Below the pieces are notes generated by a model. It ran no database searches. It was not told the origin of the DNA and was given only the letters and a program-made list of their open reading frames with translations. The position numbers and the translations under genes were made by a program. Below, piece by piece: positions 26,399 through 34,571 of a stretch of 64,000 bases of DNA (the stretch's first letter is position 1; every line of letters starts with the position of its first letter). The stretch is from the NCBI GenBank assembly GCA_947503965.1, contig CANNFU010000007.1:186001-250000 (forward strand), in the 5' to 3' direction. Origin of the DNA: an uncultured Paracoccaceae bacterium (GTDB taxonomy: Bacteria; Pseudomonadota; Alphaproteobacteria; Rhodobacterales; Rhodobacteraceae).

Positions 26399-27523
26399 CT
26401 AATTTTTCGTGTGTGCGGCCGTTGCGCTGCGCAATGCCAATGGCAATGCCCCGCCAAAGGCTGTCATTTCGCTGGGTGTGCCACAGCTGACGCGGATGCA
26501 TCGGTTTTGCGGTGCGACAAAAGGCATGCGTACGAAGATGCCAGAGGCGATCAGCGCATCCAGTACCGTCTTGGCAAAGGCACCATCCTTGCCGCAGTCA
26601 ATGGTGACAAAGTTTGTGGCCGATGGCAGCGCCGTCAGCCCATTTTCCGTGGCGGCCTTGATAATGCTTTGCTTGGCGGTGGCGACCTCTGCCCTGACAT
26701 GAGACAGCCAGAATTCGTCCTGCAGCGCGGCCAGCGCGCCCGCAAGGCTGATCCGGGATATGCCGAAATGGTTGCGAACCTTGTTAAAGCCGCTGATCAC
26801 GTCTGGCGCGCTGATTGCATAGCCGACGCGGCATCCGGCCATGCCATGCGCCTTGGAGAACGTACGCAGGCGGATGACATTATCCGCCATCGGGTCAATC
26901 CGGGGTGCGGTGCCATCGGGGGCGAGGTCGATATAGGCCTCGTCCAGCACCAGCAGGCAGCCGGGCGGGATGGCGGCGATCATCTGCTCGATCACCTCGG
27001 CCTTGTGCCAGCTGCCCATCGGGTTATCGGGGTTGGCAATGTAGATCAGCTTTGCACCGACCTGCGTTGCCTTTTCGATCAGCGCCACCGGGTCTTCGTG
27101 GTCGCCCGCGTAAGGGACCTGATGCAGCACACCGCCAAAGCCTGCCACATGATAATTGAAGGTCGGATAGGCCCCGGCAGAGGTAACAACCGGGTCACCC
27201 TGACCGACATAGAGCCGCACCAGCAGGCCCAGCAGCCCGTCTATGCCTTCGCCGATCATGATGCTTTCCATCGGAACCTGATGATGGATTGCCAGCGCCC
27301 GTTTGAGATCATGCGCTTCTGGGTCGCCATACATCCACGCCTGGTCCGCCGCGGCCTTTTGCATCGCTGCGATGGCCTTGGGTGATGGACCATAGGGGCT
27401 TTCATTCGCGCCGATGCGGGCTGTGAAGGGTATGCCGCGCGCGCGCTCTTGCGTCTCTGGTCCGACAAAGGGCACAGATGCGGGCAGGGATTGGGCGAGC
27501 GGGGTCAGCTTGGGTTTTGTCAT
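26399..27523 (-). CDS. Histidinol-phosphate-type aminotransferase (class I/II)
   Basis: A 374-residue PLP enzyme. It shows ANESPYGPSP near the N terminus, NPDNPMG, LVLDEAYIDLA and the Schiff-base Lys in TFSKAHGMAGCRVGY, plus the C-terminal RVSCGTP phosphate/substrate Arg. This is the HisC/tyrosine-phenylalanine aminotransferase group; a HisC2-like aromatic role is possible because no his genes are near. The start at 27523 (MTKPKLTPLAQ) is preferred to 27559. Confidence 0.85.
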   Translation of the reverse strand: MTKPKLTPLAQSLPASVPFVGPETQERARGIPFTARIGANESPYGPSPKAIAAMQKAAADQAWMYGDPEAHDLKRALAIHHQVPMESIMIGEGIDGLLGLLVRLYVGQGDPVVTSAGAYPTFNYHVAGFGGVLHQVPYAGDHEDPVALIEKATQVGAKLIYIANPDNPMGSWHKAEVIEQMIAAIPPGCLLVLDEAYIDLAPDGTAPRIDPMADNVIRLRTFSKAHGMAGCRVGYAISAPDVISGFNKVRNHFGISRISLAGALAALQDEFWLSHVRAEVATAKQSIIKAATENGLTALPSATNFVTIDCGKDGAFAKTVLDALIASGIFVRMPFVAPQNRCIRVSCGTPSEMTAFGGALPLALRSATAAHTKN

Positions 27524-27623
27524 GGCGCGTAGATAAGCCGGGTCTTGAACGGGGCGCAAGCATGCCTATATGAGAATCGTTCGCAACAGGGCGTTTTGTG
27601 TCGGCAAAGCGCAGGAGGTCCCG

Positions 27624-27782
27624 ATGAGGTTAAACAGACGCGGATTTTTGATCAGTTCCGGGGCCGCTGTTGCACTGCGCGCTGTACCACAGGTGGCAAA
27701 GCCGGGTGGGCGGCGGATTTTGACGCTGGTCTATGACAAAGGTCTGGGAATGATGCGCGCGGTGGAGCGTGTGGTGTCGTAA
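27624..27782 (+). CDS. Small Tat-signal-like protein of 52 residues
   Basis: MRLNRRGFLISSGAAVALRA opens with a twin-arginine motif (NRRGFLI) and a short hydrophobic run, followed by only about 30 more residues (GGRRILTLVYDKGLGMM...). A perfect aggagg lies 6 bases before the ATG. It may be a small exported protein or a signal-only remnant. It is convergent with the GNAT gene, with 7 bases between stops. No family recognised. Confidence 0.6.
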   Translation: MRLNRRGFLISSGAAVALRAVPQVAKPGGRRILTLVYDKGLGMMRAVERVVS

Positions 27783-27789
27783 ACAAGAT

Positions 27790-28293
27790 TCAGGTCCGTC
27801 TGTCGCAGGACATCACCCATTCGTCCTCTGACTTTCCCAGAATATCAACGCTTTCTGTCGCAACATGCCTGAAACCACATGCTTTATAGCAGCGGATGGC
27901 GCGGGTGTTGAAGGCAAGGACCCGCAAATCGACACGGGCAAGGCCGAAGTCTTCAAAAGCCGCACGAAGCGTTTGTTGAATGGCCTGTCGCCCGGTGCCC
28001 TGATTGAAGTAGCGCGTTGAGAACAGCCCAAGCGCGAGGCTGGCCGCGCGTTCTTCGTCATCAAAGCTATGAAGACGGACTGCGCCGACGGGATGACCGT
28101 CTGCCATAATAATGCGTCCAAAACGATGGTCCTGTAACCACGCAAGCCAGTTTTGTGACCACGCCAAGGTCGCTTCGCGCGGATTGCTCGGGTCGCCACC
28201 ATACATCCGCACAATCTCGGCCTCGGGCGGGTGCGCGAAGTGGATCGCGGCGTCACCTTCGCGCGGGGCGCGGAGGGTGACGACCGGGGGCAT
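27790..28293 (-). CDS. GNAT-family N-acetyltransferase
   Basis: A 167-residue acetyltransferase of the RimJ/RimL-like group: LRAPREGDAAIHF at the start, GAVRLHSFD, the acetyl-CoA loop region YFNQGTGRQAIQQ (in place of R/QxxGxG/A) and LRVLAFNTRAIRCYKACGFR at the end. The substrate is unknown. Its start overlaps the valS stop by one base (TAATG), so it is co-translated with valyl-tRNA synthetase, which could hint at a tRNA/translation-linked target, but that is speculation. Confidence 0.85.
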   Translation of the reverse strand: MPPVVTLRAPREGDAAIHFAHPPEAEIVRMYGGDPSNPREATLAWSQNWLAWLQDHRFGRIIMADGHPVGAVRLHSFDDEERAASLALGLFSTRYFNQGTGRQAIQQTLRAAFEDFGLARVDLRVLAFNTRAIRCYKACGFRHVATESVDILGKSEDEWVMSCDRRT

Positions 28294-31200
28294 TAACCCA
28301 GCTCTTGCAGCCGGGCGATGGCGGCCTTGATCTCCGCCTCTTCGCCTTCGCGCAGCCGCAGGTTTTCCTTAGCCTCGGCCACAACCTCGTCCGGGGCGGA
28401 GGCCACGAATTTGGGGTTGTTCAACCGACCGCGCAGGCCACCGAGTTCTTTGCCCAGCTTTTGCATGGTCTTTTCCAGACGCGCAATCTCGGCCTCTACA
28501 TCGATCAGCCCTTCCAGCGGGATGCCGAAGGTGCCGCCATCCATAGGGATCGTCACGCAGCCTTTGGGGAAGGTGTCCACATGGGTCAGGCTTTCGATTC
28601 GGGCGAGCCGCTGGATCAGGGCCGCGTTATTGTCCCACGCGGACTGCCCCTTTGCATCCAGCCCGATAACCAGCAGCGGTACTTTCGCACCGGCGGGCAC
28701 ATGAACCTGCGCGCGGGCAGAGCGGGTGTTTTCGATCAGCGCAATCACCCAGTTCATTTCACGATCTGCATCGGTATCGACCAGTTCGCGCCCGTAATCC
28801 GGCCAGTCCGCATGGACGAGCATCTTGGCGCGATTGTCGGCCAGCCCCCAAAGCTCCTCTGTAATGAAGGGCATGATCGGGTGCAGCATGATCAGGCATT
28901 GGTCGAGCACCCATCGCAATGTCTGTTCTGTCTCGGCCTTCGCCGCCGCATCTTCGCCCTGCAGGATCGGTTTGGAAAACTCCAGATACCAGTCGCAGAC
29001 CTTGCCCCAGGTGAAGGCATAAAGCGCATCGGCCACGTCGTTGAAGCGGTAGCTTTCCATGCCGGCATCAACGGCCTCGCGGACCTTGCCGGTCTCACCG
29101 ATGATCCATTTGTTCAGCGTTTGCGTGGCTTCTGGGCGGGTCGCGTCGCCGGGATAGGGGATGGTGTAGTGATCGGCAAAGCTGAAGGCGTTCCAGAGTT
29201 TTGTGCCAAAATTGCGGTAGCCCTTGATCCGGTCTTCGCTGATTTTCAGCACACCCCCGATTGCGGCCATGGCGGCGTTGGACATCCGCAGCGCGTCGGC
29301 CCCGTATTCGTCGATCATGTCGAGCGGGTCGATGACATTGCCGCGCGTCTTGGACATCTTCTGCCCTTTTTCATCGCGCAGAAGCTGGTGGAGGTAGACG
29401 GTGTGGAACGGCTCCTTGCCGAGGATCGCCTCGGACATCATCATCATCCGTGCGACCCAGAAGAACAGAATGTCCTGCCCGGTGATCAGCACGTCACCGG
29501 GGAAGTATTTCATCGCCGGGTCGTCAGCGGGCCAGCCAAGCGTACCGAAGGGCCAGAGGCCGGAGGAAAACCAGGTGTCGAGGACGTCGGGGTCGCGACC
29601 GATTTCAATGATACCTTTCGCACCGTTCCGAGGGTGCCGAATCTGGAACCCGGGATTTCCAAAGTCGGTTGCTACTATGTCGTAATCAATCGGGTAGTAC
29701 GCGCGCGCAAGGGCTTCTACTTCTTTTGGAGAAGATGCGCAGAATGGATGTGCGCCGCTGACATCGTACTTCCCATCGTCAATACCGCTGCCGACAATGC
29801 GTCCCGTCAATTGGTAGCTGCCGTTCGCTGATTGCTCCACCTTTGGCCCATACCAAACGGGAATCTGGTGGCCCCACCAAAGCTGGCGCGAGATGCACCA
29901 GGGTTCGATGTTTTCCAGCCAGTGGTAAAAGACCTTTTCGCCGCTCTCGGGCATGATCTTGACCCGGCCTTCGCGGACGCTTGCGAGCGCGGGGCCGACG
30001 ATTTTGGCGCTGTCCACGAACCATTGGTCGGTCAGCATCGGCTCGATGACCGTGCCGCCGCGTTCTGCCTGCGGCTGCATGATTTTTTTCGCTTCGACGA
30101 AGGGGATGTGCGTCGGTTCGTCTTCGCGTGGGTTATCACCCACCCTACCATCGTGGTCCGTAGGGTGGGTGGAACCCACCGCACCATCCGTTGCCAACGC
30201 CGGGTTGGGGACCATGACCGCGTTGCCCTCTGCCGTGATATCGGCGACGACGCGTTTGCGCGCTTCGAACCGGTCGAGCCCGCGATATTCCTCGGGGACG
30301 AGGTTCATTGCGGCGATCTTGTTTTCGTCAAACGCCTCGTCGCCGCGTGCGATGCGCTGGGCTGCCATCGCCTCTTCGACGTAGGGTCGACCATCCGCCC
30401 GCATGGCACCCTTGGTGTCCATCAGGTTATACATCGGGATATTGCCGCGCTTGGCGACCTCATAGTCGTTGAAGTCATGCGCGCCCGTGATCTTGACCGC
30501 ACCGGACCCGAAATCGGGATCGGGGTAGGGGTCGGTGATGATGGGGATCAGGCGGCGGTGTTCCGCAGGCCCGACCGGAATTTCGCACAGCTTGCCGACG
30601 ATGGGCGCATAGCGTTCATCCTTCGGGTTCACCGCAACTGCGCCGTCGCCCAGCATGGTTTCTGGGCGGGTCGTGGCGATAGAGATGTAGTCGCGGGTTT
30701 CACGCAGGGTGACGTTCCCGTCTTCGTCCTTTTCGACATATTCATAGGTCTCGCCACCGGCGAGCGGATATTTGAAGTGCCACATGTGGCCGTCGACCTC
30801 GATATTCTCGACCTCAAGATCGGAAATCGCGGTTTCAAAATGCGGGTCCCAGTTAACCAGCCGCTTGCCGCGATAGATCAGCCCGTCATTGTACATCTGC
30901 ACAAAGACCTTCAGCACGGCGTCATGGAAATTGCCGGGCTTCTCGGTCGCGGGGGCGCTCTCGGCCCCGGACATGGTAAAGGCAGAGCGCTCCCAATCCA
31001 TGCTGTCGCCCAGACGGCGGGCCTGTTGTTCGATCACGCCGCCCTTATGCGCTTTCCACTCCCAGACTTTGGCGATGAACTCATCACGGGGCATTTCAGA
31101 GCGTTTGCGGTTCTCGCCCTGTTCGGCCATGTCCTTTTCAACCATCAGCTGCGTGGCAATCCCCGCATGATCCAGCCCCGGCTGCCAGAGCACATCATAG

Positions 31201-31418
31201 CCCTGCATCCGTTTCCAGCGGATCAGCATATCCATCAGTGTATGGTTGAACGCGTGGCCCACATGCAGGAAACCTGTGACGTTGGGGGGCGGCAGTTGGA
31301 TACAGAATGTCTCATCCCGGGACTTGTTGGCCCCAGCTTTGAAGGCGCCTGCGTCTTCCCACATCTTGTAGATGCGCGGTTCGGCCTCGGCGGCGTTGAA
31401 TGTCTTTTCCATCGGCAT
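28293..31418 (-). CDS. valS: Valyl-tRNA synthetase
   Basis: A 1041-residue class I synthetase that charges tRNA-Val. It has HVGH (residues 52-55, in place of HIGH) and KMSKT (about residue 687), the CP1 editing domain between them, and a C-terminal coiled coil (about 975-1041, EIARLEKTMQKLGKELG). The start at 31418 (MPMEKTFNAAEAEP) is chosen; 31412 is equally possible. Residues about 414-431 are encoded by a palindromic repeat inserted in frame between the VPNPALATDG and IPFVEAKKIMQPQ segments, absent from ordinary ValS as I remember it. Confidence 0.95.
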   Translation of the reverse strand: MPMEKTFNAAEAEPRIYKMWEDAGAFKAGANKSRDETFCIQLPPPNVTGFLHVGHAFNHTLMDMLIRWKRMQGYDVLWQPGLDHAGIATQLMVEKDMAEQGENRKRSEMPRDEFIAKVWEWKAHKGGVIEQQARRLGDSMDWERSAFTMSGAESAPATEKPGNFHDAVLKVFVQMYNDGLIYRGKRLVNWDPHFETAISDLEVENIEVDGHMWHFKYPLAGGETYEYVEKDEDGNVTLRETRDYISIATTRPETMLGDGAVAVNPKDERYAPIVGKLCEIPVGPAEHRRLIPIITDPYPDPDFGSGAVKITGAHDFNDYEVAKRGNIPMYNLMDTKGAMRADGRPYVEEAMAAQRIARGDEAFDENKIAAMNLVPEEYRGLDRFEARKRVVADITAEGNAVMVPNPALATDGAVGSTHPTDHDGRVGDNPREDEPTHIPFVEAKKIMQPQAERGGTVIEPMLTDQWFVDSAKIVGPALASVREGRVKIMPESGEKVFYHWLENIEPWCISRQLWWGHQIPVWYGPKVEQSANGSYQLTGRIVGSGIDDGKYDVSGAHPFCASSPKEVEALARAYYPIDYDIVATDFGNPGFQIRHPRNGAKGIIEIGRDPDVLDTWFSSGLWPFGTLGWPADDPAMKYFPGDVLITGQDILFFWVARMMMMSEAILGKEPFHTVYLHQLLRDEKGQKMSKTRGNVIDPLDMIDEYGADALRMSNAAMAAIGGVLKISEDRIKGYRNFGTKLWNAFSFADHYTIPYPGDATRPEATQTLNKWIIGETGKVREAVDAGMESYRFNDVADALYAFTWGKVCDWYLEFSKPILQGEDAAAKAETEQTLRWVLDQCLIMLHPIMPFITEELWGLADNRAKMLVHADWPDYGRELVDTDADREMNWVIALIENTRSARAQVHVPAGAKVPLLVIGLDAKGQSAWDNNAALIQRLARIESLTHVDTFPKGCVTIPMDGGTFGIPLEGLIDVEAEIARLEKTMQKLGKELGGLRGRLNNPKFVASAPDEVVAEAKENLRLREGEEAEIKAAIARLQELG
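30128..30179. repeat. Palindromic repeat element inside valS
   Basis: An imperfect dyad of about 52 bp: left arm 30128-30148 and right arm 30160-30179, pairing over the perfect 11-bp core ACCCACCCTAC / GTAGGGTGGGT and the outer GTGGGT / ACCCAC, with an 11-nt centre. Each arm is itself a small hairpin (GTGGGT...ACCCAC). It is translated in frame without a stop. Confidence 0.8.
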
Positions 31419-31474
31419 GGTCGGATACCCCAAATCGGTTTGCGCCCAGATAACCAATGGGGAAGCCAATGCAA

Positions 31475-31636
31475 AGGGCCTGCACGCAGATGCGTACAGA
31501 CCCTTCACTCCTGAGAGGGAATGAAAGCCGCAAGTGGGCTTTGGAACCGGGGGGATGCCAGACGGCCAAGGCATCATTCCCCGGTGTGTCGCCAGAGCGA
31601 CAATCGTTCATTGCTGCTTGCTGCAGCTTATGAACG
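31475..31636 (-). promoter_or_regulatory. Structured leader of valS (train of hairpins)
   Basis: In about 160 bases before valS six inverted repeats follow each other. Examples are: 31605-31636, CGTTCAT with inner GCTGC pairing to GCAGC and ATGAACG; 31587-31602, TGTCGC-CAGA-GCGACA; 31547-31584, CCGGGG and GATGCC with GGCATC and CCCCGG; 31524-31542, AAAGCC and GGCTTT; a G-U-containing stem at about 31505-31526; and 31476-31503, GGG/CTG/CGCA with TGCG/CAG/CCC. It lies between a valine-rich small ORF and valS, as expected of an attenuation leader, though no classic terminator T-run is seen. Confidence 0.55.
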
Positions 31637-31645
31637 AAATGGGTT

Positions 31646-31762
31646 CTAGAGAACGGACATCACTCCTGCCATGGGCAGAAGAACTGACGTTGTCGTTTGT
31701 TCAGTTCCCGTTTTGGCGTTCAGGTTGACGACCATGGACACGGCAACCAGGGGAACTTTCAT
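31646..31762 (-). CDS. Candidate valine-rich leader peptide of valS (38 codons)
   Basis: Reads MKVPLVAVSMVVNLNAKTG and ends in ...GVMSVL: 8 of 38 residues are Val (5 in the first 12) and 5 are Leu. A GGAG lies 9 bases before the ATG. The stop lies 10 bases before the first leader hairpin. This fits ribosome-mediated attenuation of valS by charged tRNA-Val. Alternatively it is an unrelated small secreted peptide or chance. Confidence 0.4.
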   Translation of the reverse strand: MKVPLVAVSMVVNLNAKTGTEQTTTSVLLPMAGVMSVL

Positions 31763-31799
31763 TGTTTGAGGCTCCACGCTGTTGTTCTTGTTTCAGGAC

Positions 31800-32006
31800 T
31801 CAGTTTCCCAAAGGTGCAATTTCAACGCGTCGATTGGGTTGTCTTTCGCCGTCACCCTGCGGCTGTGGCTGGGGGGTGATATCCTGGCCCAGCAACTCTT
31901 TCACAGCCTCGGCCCTGGCATTGCTCAGGTCCGCGTTTGACCTCTCTGACGCGAATGCGCCCTGGGTGCTGACTGTTGCCATCAGTGTCAAAACCAAAAT
32001 TCTCAT
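31800..32006 (-). CDS. Very short OmpA-like secreted protein or remnant
   Basis: A 68-residue protein with a signal peptide (MRILVLTLMATVSTQGAFAS) followed directly by ERSNADLSNARAEAVKELLG and, after a PQPQPQGDGE linker, PNRRVEI. The Ser-x-Ala-Arg-Ala-x-x-V helix and NRRVEI strand match the second half of the OmpA peptidoglycan-binding domain. The first half (normally with the diaminopimelate-binding Asp) is missing. It may be a decayed gene or a genuine mini-protein. AGGA lies 10 bases before the start. Confidence 0.55.
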   Translation of the reverse strand: MRILVLTLMATVSTQGAFASERSNADLSNARAEAVKELLGQDITPQPQPQGDGERQPNRRVEIAPLGN

Positions 32007-32270
32007 CTGTCAAAAATCCTGTTTCTTGCCGGCCGGTTTATCCGACCGTCAGATAGGTTACGCGACAGGGTCGTCTCTTATTCCCCGATCAATGGATTTT
32101 TTTGAAGTGATGTTTAGTGGTTTGAAATAGTTGTATATTTTTCCCATAGTTTGCCAAAAGCATCACCCCATCCACGGGCATGATGTGAATTTTCCGGCCG
32201 TCAGCGCACGCTGCGCTGGACATGGGCCACATCACCGCTAGGGTCTGCCAAGACACAGTGCGAGGGTGCC
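32007..32270. other. Spacer between the OmpA-like gene and coxL-like gene
   Basis: 264 bp with divergent promoters expected. An AT-rich part (about 32090-32150) could hold the coxL-like promoter. A perfect hairpin CAGCGCA-CGC-TGCGCTG (32202-32218) lies about 50 bases before the coxL-like start. No gene is seen. Confidence 0.5.
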
Positions 32271-34571
32271 ATGGAAAAGTTCGGAAAAAGCCAATCGGTC
32301 AAACGGGTCGAGGATCTGCGGTTTCTGACCGGGCATGGCCGCTATGTGGATGACATCGCACCGGAGAATGCGCTGCACGCGTATTTCCTGCGCTCATCCG
32401 TGGCGCATGGTGAGATCACGACGTTGGATGTGGCCGATGCCCGGGATATGCCCGGGGTGCATCTGGTGGTGACGGCGGATGATCTAGTTGCAGCGGGCAT
32501 GCAGATTGGCATGGCGGGTGTGACCGTGAAGAACCGCGATGGATCGAAAGGGGCGGCGCCTGTGCGGCCAATCCTGGCGCAAGGGCGGGTGCGGCATGTG
32601 GGCGAGGCTGTGGCGATGATCGTGGCTGATAGCCTGTTGGCGGCCAAGGATGCGGCTGAGGTTATCATGGTGGAGATCGACGATCTGCCCGTGCATATGG
32701 ATTTGGCTGTGGGTGGCGATGCCATTCACCCCGAGGCGCCAGAGAACCTCGCGTTCGACTGGGGCATGGGTAACGCAGATGCGACGCAGGCGGCCATCGC
32801 GGATGCGGCGCATGTTGTCACGACCGAGGTGTTTGACAACCGCGTCATCGTCAATTCGATGGAGCCGCGCGGGTGTTACGCAGAGGTGGTTGATGGTCGG
32901 TTACACGTGGCCTTTAACGGGCAGGGTGTGTGGGGGACCAAGCGTGATCTGGCCTACCATTTTGGTCTGTCCGAGGATGAGATCCGCGTGACCAACCCCG
33001 ATGTCGGAGGTGGTTTTGGCATGAAGGCGATGCGCTATGCAGAGCCGTTCTGTGCTGCCCATGCGGCCCGGGTTCTGGGCCGCCCCGTGCGCTGGATGTC
33101 CGAACGGACCGAGGCGATGCTGTCCGATAATGCAGGCCGTGACCTGACGACGACAGCAACACTTGCTTTTGACGCCAGTCATCGGATCGTCGCCTATCAC
33201 CTTGATACTGTTGCCAATATGGGGGCCTATAATTCGCAATTCGCTCAGGCGATCCAGACCGATCTGTTTTCAAAAGTGCTGATGGGCACCTATGATGTGC
33301 AGACCGCCTATATGCGCACGCGCGGCATCTTTACCAATACAACACCTGTTGATGCCTACCGTGGCGCGGGGCGGCCGGAGGCGATTTTTGTGCTGGAACG
33401 TGTGATGGATGAAGCGGCGCGGCAACTGGGTGTTGATCCCTGGGCGCTGCGCGAGAAGAATTTCATCGCGCCTGCAAACTTCCCTTATACGACCGTGTCG
33501 GGCGTGACCTATGACGTGGGTGATTTCATGCAGGTGCTGAAGTCCGCGGCGCGTGAGGCGGATCGCGACGGTTTTGCGGCGCGCAAGGCAACGTCTGCGG
33601 CCAAGGGTAAGCTGCGCGGGCAGGGGCTCTGTTACTATATCGAAAGCATTCTGGGTGATCCGGCTGAGACGACGACAGTGGAATTCACCGATGACGGGGC
33701 GGTGATTTATGTCGGCACGCAGTCCAACGGACAGGGGCATGAGACGGTTTATGCGCAGTTCCTGTCGGATCAGACGGGTATACCCGCAGATCAGATTGAA
33801 GTGGTGCAGGGTGATAGTGACCGGATTGCGACCGGTGGTGGCACGGGTGGATCGCGGTCTGTCACGGTGCAGAATACGGCTACACTGGCCACTGTCGATG
33901 TAATGCTGGAGGGCTTCACCGCGTTTCTAGCCGATGCCGAAGGTGTCGATGCAGCACAGGTGAGCTTTGATGATGAACGGTTCCGTATTGCCGGGTCGAA
34001 CCTGACGCCGACGATGCTTGAGGTGGCCGATATGGCGCGCGATGCCGGGCGCGACGATTTGTTAACACATTCCGCGCGCATCAAGCTCGACAATCGCAGC
34101 TTTCCCAATGGCGCCCACGTGGCGGAGGTTGAGATTGATCCTGATACGGGCGTTGTGACCGTAGATCGCTACACGGTCGTTGATGATTTTGGCAACCTTA
34201 TCAACCCGATGCTGGCCGAAGGGCAGGTGCATGGCGGTGTGGCCCAAGGGATCGGGCAGGCGCTGACGGAACGGGTTGTGTTCGATGAAGACGGTCAGCT
34301 TCTCACGGCGAGTTTTATGGACTACGGGATGCCGCGTGCGGATGATGTTCCCATGATTGGTTTTTCAACGGAATGTACGCCGTCGCTTTATAACCCGATG
34401 GGCATGAAGGGCTGTGGTGAGGCAGGGACTGTCGGCGCGCTTGCCGCTGTCAGCAATGCGGTAATCGATGCGCTGTGGGATCAGGGCGTGCGCCATGTGG
34501 ACATGCCCTTCACGCCGCACCGGGTCTGGCAGGCAATTCAGGCTGCAAAGGATGACAGTGCAGCTGCGTGA
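32271..34571 (+). CDS. Molybdopterin-binding large subunit, CO dehydrogenase form II type (CoxL-like)
   Basis: A 766-residue xanthine-oxidase-family large subunit. It opens KRVEDLRFLTGHGRYVDDI, has the Mo-cofactor segments NPDVGGGFGMK and GTGGSRSVTVQNTA, the C-terminal GCGEAGTVGALAAVSNAV with the base Glu, and AYRGAGR at about residues 362-368, the form-II active-site loop (form I, the true CO dehydrogenase, has AYxCSFR). It probably hydroxylates an unknown organic substrate. The usual FAD (CoxM) and 2Fe-2S (CoxS) genes are absent from the window. Its last 20 bases overlap the DUF2235 gene. Confidence 0.85.
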   Translation: MEKFGKSQSVKRVEDLRFLTGHGRYVDDIAPENALHAYFLRSSVAHGEITTLDVADARDMPGVHLVVTADDLVAAGMQIGMAGVTVKNRDGSKGAAPVRPILAQGRVRHVGEAVAMIVADSLLAAKDAAEVIMVEIDDLPVHMDLAVGGDAIHPEAPENLAFDWGMGNADATQAAIADAAHVVTTEVFDNRVIVNSMEPRGCYAEVVDGRLHVAFNGQGVWGTKRDLAYHFGLSEDEIRVTNPDVGGGFGMKAMRYAEPFCAAHAARVLGRPVRWMSERTEAMLSDNAGRDLTTTATLAFDASHRIVAYHLDTVANMGAYNSQFAQAIQTDLFSKVLMGTYDVQTAYMRTRGIFTNTTPVDAYRGAGRPEAIFVLERVMDEAARQLGVDPWALREKNFIAPANFPYTTVSGVTYDVGDFMQVLKSAAREADRDGFAARKATSAAKGKLRGQGLCYYIESILGDPAETTTVEFTDDGAVIYVGTQSNGQGHETVYAQFLSDQTGIPADQIEVVQGDSDRIATGGGTGGSRSVTVQNTATLATVDVMLEGFTAFLADAEGVDAAQVSFDDERFRIAGSNLTPTMLEVADMARDAGRDDLLTHSARIKLDNRSFPNGAHVAEVEIDPDTGVVTVDRYTVVDDFGNLINPMLAEGQVHGGVAQGIGQALTERVVFDEDGQLLTASFMDYGMPRADDVPMIGFSTECTPSLYNPMGMKGCGEAGTVGALAAVSNAVIDALWDQGVRHVDMPFTPHRVWQAIQAAKDDSAAA

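Noticed and set aside
26387-27385. 332-codon plus-strand frame
   Set aside because: Antisense to the HisC-like aminotransferase with its PLP motifs.
28305-29831. 508-codon plus-strand frame
   Set aside because: Also a shadow of valS (antisense, same codon phase); no domain recognised.
29832-31514. 560-codon open frame on the plus strand across valS
   Set aside because: It is antisense to valS, whose motifs and family length are unmistakable; the plus-strand product has low-complexity codon-mirror composition and no ribosome site.
31419-31645. T-box leader for valS
   Set aside because: No T-box sequence or tRNA-pairing bulge and no terminator/antiterminator pair; leader-peptide attenuation fits better.
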